Notes under the pieces: generated by a model
The model's input: the letters and a program-made list of their open reading frames with translations, nothing else
What the model was told of the DNA's origin: nothing
Database searches by the model: none
Source: Collinsella sp.
GTDB lineage: Bacteria > Actinomycetota > Coriobacteriia > Coriobacteriales > Coriobacteriaceae
Direction: 5' to 3'
Length of the DNA: 5,369 bases
Assembly: GCA_014871605.1 (NCBI GenBank)
Contig: WGSQ01000116.1
Location: forward strand, 1 to 5,369
Program-made: the position numbers and the translations under genes
Shown here: piece by piece, positions 1 to 5,369 of the stretch
Position numbering within the stretch: position 1 is the first letter of the stretch
How the letters are laid out: each line of letters begins with the position of its first letter

Positions 1-1289
1 CAGATGACTGCCGACAAAATCGATCCGCACGGCGAAGCGATGCCCATGGGAAACAACGTATCGGAATAGGCGTTCGACAGTAGCCACGCGCCCGGCACGC
101 GAATGAGCGCCACGGCCAGCACGTTGTGCGCAAAGCCGATGTAGCTCTTGCCGTATGCAGCGAAAAAGCCGCTAAAGCAAATGTGGATGCCGGCAAAAAT
201 CGCGTCGAAAATATAGCTGCGCATATAGCCGGTACCGGCCGCGACCACCGCGGGGTCCTTGGCAAAAAAGCCGATAAACGCCGGCGCCACCAGCCACATC
301 AGCACCGTGATCAGGCAGCCGTACACCACCGAGATCGTCATGGCGTCCTTGAGCACCTGACGTGCGCGATCGCCCTTGCCCGCGCCGGCGTTTTGCGCCG
401 TGAGTGCGCTGACGGTGGCGCCCATGGAGCTCGGCACAATGAACAAAAAGCTGATCATCTTCTCGACCAGGCCCACGGCGGCGGCGTCGACGAGCCCTCG
501 ATGGTTGGCGATGACGGTGATAAACATAAACGCCACCTGGATGCAGCCGTCCTGCACGGCCACGGGCACGCCGATCTTAAGAATGCTGCTGAGCACCTCG
601 GGCTGGGGACGCAGGTCGCTGCGCTTAACATGGATGTTCGTGCGACGGCTCTTGAGCCATACGAGCGCGAGGGCAACGCTTGCCGTCTGGGCGGTCACCG
701 TGCCGAGCGCCGCGCCCACGGGACCGAGCCCCATGTGGCCGATAAACAGAAAGTCGAGCGCGATGTTGATGATGCATGCCACGCCAATCACGTACATGGG
801 CGAGCGCGAATCGCCCAGCCCGCGAAAGATGGCCGAAAGAATGTTGTACGCGGCGATAAAGGGAATGCCCATAAAGCAGATACGCAGGTAGGCGGCAGTG
901 CCTTCGACTGCCTCGGCCGGCGTGCCAATGAGTGCCACGATCTGCGGGCACAGTGCAAGCAGGACAACAGCCAGCACCACCGAGACACCCATAAACAGCG
1001 TGATGGTGTTGCCGATGGCGGTCTCGGCGCGATCGAAGCGACGCGAACCCACGGCGTGGCCGACGATGACCGTCGTTCCCATGGCCAGGCCCACGAGCGC
1101 CACGGTAATCATATAGAGCGTCTGCGCGCCATTTGCCACGGCGGTGATGCCGGCAGCGCCGCTAAACTGCCCCATCATGTACAGGTCGGCCATGCCGTAG
1201 AGCATCTGCAAAAAGTACGAGAGCATATAGGGCAGGGCAAAGACCGCGATGGTCTTAAGGACATCGCCGCGTGTGAGGTCGTGTTCCAT
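1..1289 (-). CDS. MATE family multidrug efflux transporter, C-terminus cut by the window edge
   Basis: An integral membrane antiporter that, by family, exports cationic drugs or other toxic organic compounds using a sodium or proton gradient. Reading the minus strand from ATG at 1289 gives 429 residues without a stop. The protein begins MEHDLTRGDVLKTIAVFALP and has repeated hydrophobic helices consistent with about 11 of the usual 12 membrane segments. Family landmarks are visible: GHAVGSRRFDRA near residues 77-88, RGLGDSRSPMYVIG near 156-169 followed by a hydrophobic stretch ending in NIALDFLFIG, and AQNAGAGKGDRARQ near 298-311 at the start of the second half. MATE proteins are usually about 440-460 residues, so roughly the last 15-30 are missing. 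The start is preceded by only a weak AGAAAG ribosome site (1298-1303). It is transcribed divergently from the ABC exporter genes. The family call is firm; the substrate cannot be read from the sequence. Confidence 0.95.
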   Translation of the reverse strand, partial: MEHDLTRGDVLKTIAVFALPYMLSYFLQMLYGMADLYMMGQFSGAAGITAVANGAQTLYMITVALVGLAMGTTVIVGHAVGSRRFDRAETAIGNTITLFMGVSVVLAVVLLALCPQIVALIGTPAEAVEGTAAYLRICFMGIPFIAAYNILSAIFRGLGDSRSPMYVIGVACIINIALDFLFIGHMGLGPVGAALGTVTAQTASVALALVWLKSRRTNIHVKRSDLRPQPEVLSSILKIGVPVAVQDGCIQVAFMFITVIANHRGLVDAAAVGLVEKMISFLFIVPSSMGATVSALTAQNAGAGKGDRARQVLKDAMTISVVYGCLITVLMWLVAPAFIGFFAKDPAVVAAGTGYMRSYIFDAIFAGIHICFSGFFAAYGKSYIGFAHNVLAVALIRVPGAWLLSNAYSDTLFPMGIASPCGSILSAVI

Positions 1290-1329
1290 GGGCGGGGCTT
1301 TCTGGCTGGGTTTGTTTACGTACCAGTGT

Positions 1330-1360
1330 AGTGAAAACCCTACAACGATTGTAGAGTCAA
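1330..1360 (-). promoter_or_regulatory. Promoter of the MATE gene with MerR-like architecture
   Basis: On the minus strand, TTGACT (1360-1355) is a good -35 box. A 19-bp spacer (1354-1336) separates it from TTCACT (1335-1330), a poor -10 box with three of six matches. The spacer holds a perfect dyad directly against the -35 box. This is the geometry of promoters controlled by MerR-family activators (mer, cueR and bmrR types), where an over-long spacer is untwisted by the regulator. Transcription would start near 1323, leaving a leader of about 35 bases. A 17-bp-spaced alternative -10, TTTTCA, is no better. MerR control is inferred; no such gene is in the window. Confidence 0.55.
1340..1354. 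promoter_or_regulatory. Perfect 15-bp dyad, probable operator of the MATE gene
   Basis: The plus strand reads CTACAA-CGA-TTGTAG, two perfect 6-bp arms around 3 bases. It fills most of the spacer between the -35 and -10 boxes of the MATE promoter. A further TGTAG at 1327-1331 lies on the downstream side. A MerR-family dimer is the best guess because of the spacer length. A BlaI/CopY-type repressor, which also recognises TACA/TGTA cores, is an alternative. Confidence 0.6.
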
Positions 1361-1395
1361 GGTTTGTGTTGGCAGTGGGGCGAAAAAGTCTCGCG

Positions 1396-1493
1396 CACCA
1401 TTATTCCGAGTGAATATGGACACACATCACGAGAACTCGCCGCCGGCGCTAACCTTGCAGAAAACGATTTCGGAATACTTGACACCATTATTC
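1396..1493. repeat. Cluster of four GAATA/TATTC elements, including an 11-bp direct repeat
   Basis: CACCATTATTC occurs at 1396-1406 and again at 1483-1493. The first copy is followed after five bases by GAATA (1412-1416), forming CCATTATTC-CGAGT-GAATATGG-like dyad symmetry with one bulged base (1398-1419). The second copy is preceded by CGGAATA (1471-1477), the exact reverse complement of TATTCCG at 1402-1408. All four elements thus lie in about 100 bases, the rightmost inside the spacer of the ABC promoter. This looks like a set of binding sites for one regulator, but its identity is unknown. Confidence 0.4.
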
Positions 1494-1506
1494 GGCGCGC
1501 AATAAT
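1479..1506 (+). promoter_or_regulatory. Promoter of the ABC exporter genes
   Basis: A perfect TTGACA -35 box (1479-1484) and an AATAAT -10 box (1501-1506, five of six matches) are separated by 16 bp. Transcription should start near 1513, giving a leader of about 35 bases before the GTG at 1548. These are near-consensus housekeeping sigma-factor elements, so the promoter should be strong unless repressed. Confidence 0.75.
1487..1506. promoter_or_regulatory. Inverted repeat ATTATT-N8-AATAAT overlapping the -10 box, candidate operator
   Basis: The arms ATTATT (1487-1492) and AATAAT (1501-1506) are perfect reverse complements around eight GC-rich bases. The right arm is the -10 box and the left arm lies in the spacer, so a dimeric repressor bound here would block RNA polymerase. 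MarR or TetR-type regulators commonly act this way on efflux genes. Which family binds here is not shown by the sequence. Confidence 0.45.
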
Positions 1507-1532
1507 ACGTGCGTTTGCGAACAACGTTTGAT

Positions 1533-1537
1533 GGGGG
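1533..1537 (+). promoter_or_regulatory. Ribosome binding site of the first ABC gene
   Basis: GGGGG lies ten bases before GTG at 1548, a plausible though slightly distant Shine-Dalgarno. It supports the GTG start; an in-frame TGA at 1539-1541 excludes any earlier start. Confidence 0.6.
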
Positions 1538-1547
1538 TTGAACCTGC

Positions 1548-3377
1548 GTGCGCAATCTCAAAATACTGTTTTCCTATCTAGGGGCATACCGTCGCGATGC
1601 CATCCTCGGCGTGTTCTTTGTGTCGGTCGAGACGGTGCTCGAGCTGTTTATCCCGGTCATCATGGCCAACATCATCGATGTGGGCGTGCCTGCGGGTGAT
1701 ATCAACTACATGCTGCTGCAGGGCGCGTACATGTTGGTGTGCGCTGCGCTTTCGCTGGTACTGGGCTTGGGTTATGCCCGCACGTCCGCCCGCGTTGCCT
1801 CGGGCCTAGGCGCTAACCTGCGCGAGGCCGAGTACAAAAAGATTCAGACGCTCGCTTTTGGTAACCTGGACAACTACGACGCCAGCTCGCTCGTCACCCG
1901 CATGACCACGGACATCACCGTTATCCAAAATGCTGTGGGCAACGGCTTTCGCCCTATGGTGCGCGGCCCGGTGACGCTTATCGTCGGCCTTATCTACGCG
2001 CTGATGCTGTCGCGCCCGCTCGCCACCGTCTTTGCGATCATCTTGCCCGTGCTGGCAATCGTACTGGGTGCCATCACCTATCGCGTCAGTCCGCTCTACC
2101 GCCAACTCCAGACCTCGATGGACCACCTCAACGGCGTGGTACAGGAAGACCTCACCGCCGTGCGTGCCGTCAAGGCCTACGTTCGTACCGAGCACGAGGA
2201 GGCCAAGTTCGACACCGTCAATACCGAGCTCGCGCGCACTGTGACAAAGACCTTTGGCAGCGCGGTGCTCAACCTGCCGGTGTTTCAGCTGTCGATGTAC
2301 GTGGCTGCGCTCTCCATCCTGTGGATTGGCGGCCGCATGATTCTCGCCGGCAAGCTGGGCGTGGGCTCGCTCACGGGCTTTATGAGCTACGTGCTGCTGA
2401 TCATGAATTCGCTCATGATGATTTCCAACGTGTTTTTGCTGCTCACGCGCGCTCTTACGAGTGTGGGCCGTATCGCCGAGGTGCTCGACGAGGAACCCTT
2501 TATCGCCAACCCTGCGGGAGACCTCGCGACTGCGGCGCCAGTGGACGGCAGTATCGAGTTTCGCGACGTTTCCTTTAAATACCGCGCGGATGCAGCCGAG
2601 GATGTGCTCGAGCATATCGACCTTCGCATCGAGAGCGGCTCGACGGTGGGCATCCTCGGCGGTACGGGATCGGGCAAGAGCTCGCTTGTGCAGCTGATTG
2701 CGCGCCTGTACGACGCTACCGAGGGCGCCGTGCTTGTGGGCGGACGTGACGTGCGTGATTACGACCTCGCCGCCTTGCGCGACGCTGTGGGCATTGTGCT
2801 GCAAAAGAACGTGCTGTTTACGGGTACCGTGCGCGAGAACCTGCAGTGGGGCAATCCGCAGGCGTCGGACGATGAACTCCTCGCGGCTTGCCGCGCGGCG
2901 TGCGTGGACGAGTTCCTTGATCGCATCGGCGGGCTGGACGGCGAGTTGGGCCAAGGCGGCGCCGGTGTCTCGGGTGGCCAGAAGCAACGCCTGTGCATCG
3001 CGCGCACGCTGCTCAAGCATCCGCGTGTGCTCATTTTTGATGACTCCACCAGCGCGGTCGATATGGCGACCGACGCTAAGATTCGCGAGCACATCGCTCG
3101 GATTTCCGATACGACCGTGCTCATCATCGCCCAGCGTATCGCGAGCGTCATGGATGCCGATCGCATTGTGGTGTTGGACGACGGTCGTGTCCACGGCGTG
3201 GGCACGCACGAGGAGCTGCTGGCGGGCGACAACATCTACCAGGAGATTTACGCCTCGCAGATGGAGTTTGCGGGGAACGCGGACGCCGGCGACGGCTGCG
3301 ACGATGGCTGCGCGAATGATTCGTTCTCCTCCGTCCCCAGCAGATCACCCTTGGAAGGGGGTGAGCGCCGTGCCTAA
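1548..3377 (+). CDS. Heterodimeric ABC exporter half-transporter with degenerate ATPase site (TM287/BmrC-like)
   Basis: Fused membrane and ATPase half of a multidrug-type ABC exporter, 609 residues, the usual length. The transmembrane domain (about residues 15-300) starts with the typical LFSYLGAYRRDAILGVFFVS and has six predicted helices. The nucleotide-binding domain starts near 335. It shows Walker A GGTGSGKS (371-378), Q-loop Q419, signature VSGGQ (474-478) and Walker B VLIFDD (494-499), then STSAVD. Two catalytic positions are altered: D499 replaces the Glu after Walker B, and Q529 (IIAQRIASV) replaces the switch His. In characterised heterodimers these changes mark the subunit with the non-hydrolysing site, and the good SGGQ serves the partner's active site. 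A polar tail follows residue 574 and contains CDDGC. GTG 1548 is the first possible start. The gene overlaps the next by 8 bp, so the two form an operon. The family and partnership are confident; the substrate is unknown. Confidence 0.95.
   Translation: MRNLKILFSYLGAYRRDAILGVFFVSVETVLELFIPVIMANIIDVGVPAGDINYMLLQGAYMLVCAALSLVLGLGYARTSARVASGLGANLREAEYKKIQTLAFGNLDNYDASSLVTRMTTDITVIQNAVGNGFRPMVRGPVTLIVGLIYALMLSRPLATVFAIILPVLAIVLGAITYRVSPLYRQLQTSMDHLNGVVQEDLTAVRAVKAYVRTEHEEAKFDTVNTELARTVTKTFGSAVLNLPVFQLSMYVAALSILWIGGRMILAGKLGVGSLTGFMSYVLLIMNSLMMISNVFLLLTRALTSVGRIAEVLDEEPFIANPAGDLATAAPVDGSIEFRDVSFKYRADAAEDVLEHIDLRIESGSTVGILGGTGSGKSSLVQLIARLYDATEGAVLVGGRDVRDYDLAALRDAVGIVLQKNVLFTGTVRENLQWGNPQASDDELLAACRAACVDEFLDRIGGLDGELGQGGAGVSGGQKQRLCIARTLLKHPRVLIFDDSTSAVDMATDAKIREHIARISDTTVLIIAQRIASVMDADRIVVLDDGRVHGVGTHEELLAGDNIYQEIYASQMEFAGNADAGDGCDDGCANDSFSSVPSRSPLEGGERRA
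3345..3364 (+). promoter_or_regulatory. Strong Shine-Dalgarno of the second ABC gene, partly held in a hairpin
   Basis: AAGGGGGTGA (3355-3364) matches the ideal AAGGAGGTGA at nine of ten positions and sits correctly for GTG at 3370. It fixes that start over the in-frame GTG at 3361, which lies inside the Shine-Dalgarno itself. TCACCC (3345-3350) can pair perfectly with GGGTGA (3359-3364) across an eight-base loop, covering the downstream half of the site. Ribosomes finishing the upstream gene (stop at 3375-3377) would open this stem. Confidence 0.65.
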
Positions 3378-5268
3378 GACCGCAGCCCAAGCACGCCCGG
3401 CCGACCTCAAGCGCACTGTGCGCCGCTTGCTCTCCTACATGGGGCATGCCAAGTTCTCGTTGCTCGCGGTGGGCGTGCTCGCCTCCGTTGCCGCCATCGC
3501 GAGCCTCGCCGGCACCTACATGGTGCGCCCCATCGTTAACGGTTTGGCCACGGGCGGGGAGGAACTGCTTGCCAAGCAGGTCATCCTGACGGCGATCATC
3601 TACGCTGCGGGCGTGCTCTCGGCCCTGGGCTACTCGCAGATTATGGTGCGCGCGGCCCAACACGTGGTGTCCGATATTCGCCGCGACCTGTTCGCGCACA
3701 TCCAGACGCTGCCGCTCAGTTATTTTGACAGCACGCGCTCGGGCGACATCATGAGTTTTTTCACCAACGACGTCGACACCGTCTCCGAGGCGCTCAACAA
3801 CAGCTTTGCCAACGTGATTCAGGCCGCCATTCAGGTTGTGGGCACCACGGCTATGCTCATCATCCTTAACTGGCAGCTCACGATTATCACACTCGTGTGC
3901 GATGCGGCCATTGTGCTGTATGCGCGCTACTCGGGCGCGCGCTCTAAGCGCTTCTTTGCCGCCCAGCAGGCATCGCTTGGCGACCTGGACGGATATATCG
4001 AAGAGATGGTCTCGGGCCAAAAGGTCATCAAGGTCTTTAACCGTGAGGCAGCGAATGTCGCCGGCTTCACCTGCCGCAACGACGAGCTTCGCCGCACCGG
4101 TACCGCCGCCGTGAGCTATGCCAACTCCATGGTGCCCATGACCGTCGTGATTGGCTACGTCAACTATGCCATCGTCGCCGTGGCGGGCGGCATGCTCTGC
4201 ATCAAGGGGCTCGCCGACGTAGGTGCGCTCGCGAGCTACCTGGTCTTTGTGCGCCAGGCCGCCATGCCCATCAACCAGTTTACGCAGCTCGGCAACTTCT
4301 TGCTCAACGCGTTGGCCGGTGCCGAGCGCCTGTTTGCGGCTATGGACCTTGAGCCCGAGGTGGACGAGGGCTGCGTGGAGCTGGTGCAGACGGGCGATGC
4401 CGCGTGGGCGTGGAAAATTCCCGAGGGCCAGGGCGTGGGCGCGTACGGGCATTTGCATGATGTGGCAGCCGTTGATGAGTCGGGCCGCGCGGTGGCTGCC
4501 GACGGCACCGAGCTCACGTGCGGCTTGGTCCCGCTTGCCGGCGACGTGCGCTTCCATGCCGTGGATTTTTCCTACGTGCCGGGCACCCGCGTGCTCACGG
4601 ACCTCAACCTGTTTGCCAAGCCGGGGCAAAAGATCGCGTTTGTGGGCTCCACGGGTGCCGGCAAGACGACCATCACCAACCTCATCAACCGCTTCTACGA
4701 GGTCGATGACGGCGAGATCACGTACGACGGCATCGACGTCAAGCACATTGCCAAGGCCAGCCTGCGCGGGTCGCTCGGCATTGTGCTGCAGGACACGCAC
4801 CTGTTTAGCGGCACCATTGCGCAGAACATCCGCTTTGGCAAGCTCGACGCGACCGACGAGGAGGTGCGCGCCGCTGCCGAGGCCGCCTGCGCCGACTCGT
4901 TTATCCGCCGCCTGCCGCGGGCCTACGACACACCGGTCACGGCCGACGGCGCCAACCTGTCGCAGGGTCAGCGTCAGCTGCTCGCCATCGCGCGCGTGGC
5001 CGTCGCCGATCCGCCGGTGCTCATCCTGGACGAGGCCACGAGCTCCATTGACACGCGTACCGAAAAGCTCATCGAACGCGGTATGGACCGCATCATGCGC
5101 GGACGCACCACCTTTATGATCGCGCACCGCCTGTCCACCGTCCGCGACGCCGACGCCATCATGGTCCTCGAACACGGCCGCATCATCGAGCGCGGCACGC
5201 ACGAAGAACTGCTCGCCCAGCACGGCGAGTACTGGCAGCTGGCACATGGCTTAAAAGAGCTGGATTAA
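3370..5268 (+). CDS. Heterodimeric ABC exporter half-transporter with catalytic ATPase site (TM288/BmrD-like)
   Basis: Partner of the upstream gene: membrane plus ATPase half-transporter of 632 residues. The transmembrane domain spans about 28-325 (it opens MGHAKFSLLAVGVLASVAAI). The ATPase domain starts near 391, with Walker A GSTGAGKT (426-433), Q-loop Q474, signature LSQGQ (530-534), Walker B VLILDE (550-555) with catalytic E555, D-loop SSID, and switch H586 in MIAHRLSTV. The intact Glu and His with a non-canonical LSQGQ complement the upstream subunit exactly, so one competent and one degenerate ATP site are expected. A linker of roughly 60 residues (about 328-390, containing WAWKIPEG) separates the domains. 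I recall similar linkers in clostridial relatives, so it is probably a clade trait. GTG 3370 is chosen because of the near-perfect Shine-Dalgarno. The open frame extends upstream to 2698, but that part only shadows the first gene. The transported substrate is unknown. Confidence 0.95.
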   Translation: MPKTAAQARPADLKRTVRRLLSYMGHAKFSLLAVGVLASVAAIASLAGTYMVRPIVNGLATGGEELLAKQVILTAIIYAAGVLSALGYSQIMVRAAQHVVSDIRRDLFAHIQTLPLSYFDSTRSGDIMSFFTNDVDTVSEALNNSFANVIQAAIQVVGTTAMLIILNWQLTIITLVCDAAIVLYARYSGARSKRFFAAQQASLGDLDGYIEEMVSGQKVIKVFNREAANVAGFTCRNDELRRTGTAAVSYANSMVPMTVVIGYVNYAIVAVAGGMLCIKGLADVGALASYLVFVRQAAMPINQFTQLGNFLLNALAGAERLFAAMDLEPEVDEGCVELVQTGDAAWAWKIPEGQGVGAYGHLHDVAAVDESGRAVAADGTELTCGLVPLAGDVRFHAVDFSYVPGTRVLTDLNLFAKPGQKIAFVGSTGAGKTTITNLINRFYEVDDGEITYDGIDVKHIAKASLRGSLGIVLQDTHLFSGTIAQNIRFGKLDATDEEVRAAAEAACADSFIRRLPRAYDTPVTADGANLSQGQRQLLAIARVAVADPPVLILDEATSSIDTRTEKLIERGMDRIMRGRTTFMIAHRLSTVRDADAIMVLEHGRIIERGTHEELLAQHGEYWQLAHGLKELD

Positions 5269-5280
5269 CCCGTTCGAGCA

Positions 5281-5366
5281 CGATGCTTTGATCTCTCCGT
5301 GCCCCTCACCTCGCTTCAAACCATCACAACATTCGACGTTTTTTGCCAAAAACGGGAAAAGCATCG
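5281..5366. repeat. 9-bp inverted repeat CGATGCTTT / AAAGCATCG
   Basis: CGATGCTTT (5281-5289) is the exact reverse complement of AAAGCATCG (5358-5366), with 68 bases between. An arm this long is unlikely by chance in 100 bases, but the wide loop makes its role unclear. It could mark paired operator half-sites or a long RNA stem. Confidence 0.35.
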
Positions 5367-5369
5367 AAT
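5331..5369. repeat. Interrupted palindrome at the right edge
   Basis: CGTTTTT (5337-5343) and AAAAACG (5348-5354) form a perfect 7-bp stem around TGCC. Directly outside, ATTCGA (5331-5336) can pair with TCGAAT (5364-5369), leaving GGAAAAGCA as a one-sided bulge. The stem is AT-rich and the structure ends at the window edge, so it may extend further. It could be an operator for the next gene or a weak RNA hairpin. Confidence 0.4.

Larger units (their letters stand above)
5269..5369. other. Non-coding end of the window after the ABC operon
   Basis: This stretch is less GC-rich than the genes and shows no open frame or start that I can support. It contains inverted repeats near the right edge but no GC-rich hairpin followed by a T-run, so I do not call a terminator for the ABC operon. 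It may lead into the control region of the next gene. Confidence 0.5.

Noticed and set aside
126..1331. Long plus-strand open frame across the left part
   Set aside because: It is antisense to the MATE gene, which reads as a clear membrane transporter. The plus-strand translation is rich in His, Arg and Asp and resembles no protein fold; G/C-biased third positions keep the opposite strand free of stops.
1531..1548. ATG at 1531 as an alternative start for the first ABC gene
   Set aside because: It is out of frame with the transporter. The in-frame TGA at 1539-1541 leaves GTG 1548 as the first usable start.
1806..3209. Minus-strand open frame opposite the first ABC gene
   Set aside because: It is a shadow of the real gene for the same reason, with no motif or convincing ribosome site.
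2698..3369. Upstream in-frame extension of the second ABC gene
   Set aside because: The frame stays open, but its translation is Arg/Cys/Ser-rich noise overlapping the ATPase domain of the first gene. The near-perfect Shine-Dalgarno before GTG 3370 and the family-typical N-terminus fix the true start.
3148..5247. Minus-strand open frame of about 700 codons
   Set aside because: It lies opposite the second ABC gene and the end of the first, whose motifs are unmistakable. Its length reflects codon bias, and its composition is His/Arg/Ala/Gly-rich without recognisable domains.
5337..5354. Possible intrinsic terminator for the ABC operon
   Set aside because: The stem CGTTTTT/AAAAACG is AT-rich and not followed by a T-run on the plus strand; the only T-run is part of the stem. 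It does not meet the usual criteria.

Overview
The window is GC-rich and densely coding. GTG start codons, a strong third-position G/C preference and the protein sequences suggest a Gram-positive gut-type bacterium, most likely a member of the Coriobacteriia such as Collinsella. This taxonomic guess is inference from style and remembered family resemblance, not from a search.

Layout: (1) Bases 1-1289, minus strand, hold a MATE-family multidrug efflux pump that runs off the left edge and lacks only its last C-terminal residues. (2) Bases 1290-1547 are a divergent intergenic region with two promoters. The one facing left has a MerR-like architecture: a perfect 6-3-6 dyad inside an extended 19-bp spacer. 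The one facing right has a perfect TTGACA -35 box and an AATAAT -10 box that is itself one arm of an inverted repeat. Four GAATA/TATTC elements cluster upstream of and within that promoter. (3) Bases 1548-5268, plus strand, hold two overlapping genes for the halves of a heterodimeric ABC exporter. (4) Bases 5269-5369 are non-coding, with inverted repeats but no recognisable terminator.

The two ABC genes belong together. The first carries the degenerate nucleotide-binding domain (Asp instead of the catalytic Glu after Walker B, Gln instead of the switch His) but a good SGGQ signature. The second carries the intact Glu and His but an LSQGQ signature. Together they would give one competent and one degenerate ATP site, as in TM287/288, BmrCD and LmrCD. 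The genes overlap by 8 bp, and the second gene's very strong ribosome binding site lies in a small hairpin inside the first gene, which suggests translational coupling.

A sodium- or proton-driven MATE pump and an ATP-driven exporter pair diverge from one control region, so the window reads as a small drug or toxic-compound efflux locus. No regulator gene is present in the window. I see no mobile element, CRISPR array or RNA gene, and nothing that amounts to an undescribed system; the most interesting features are regulatory.
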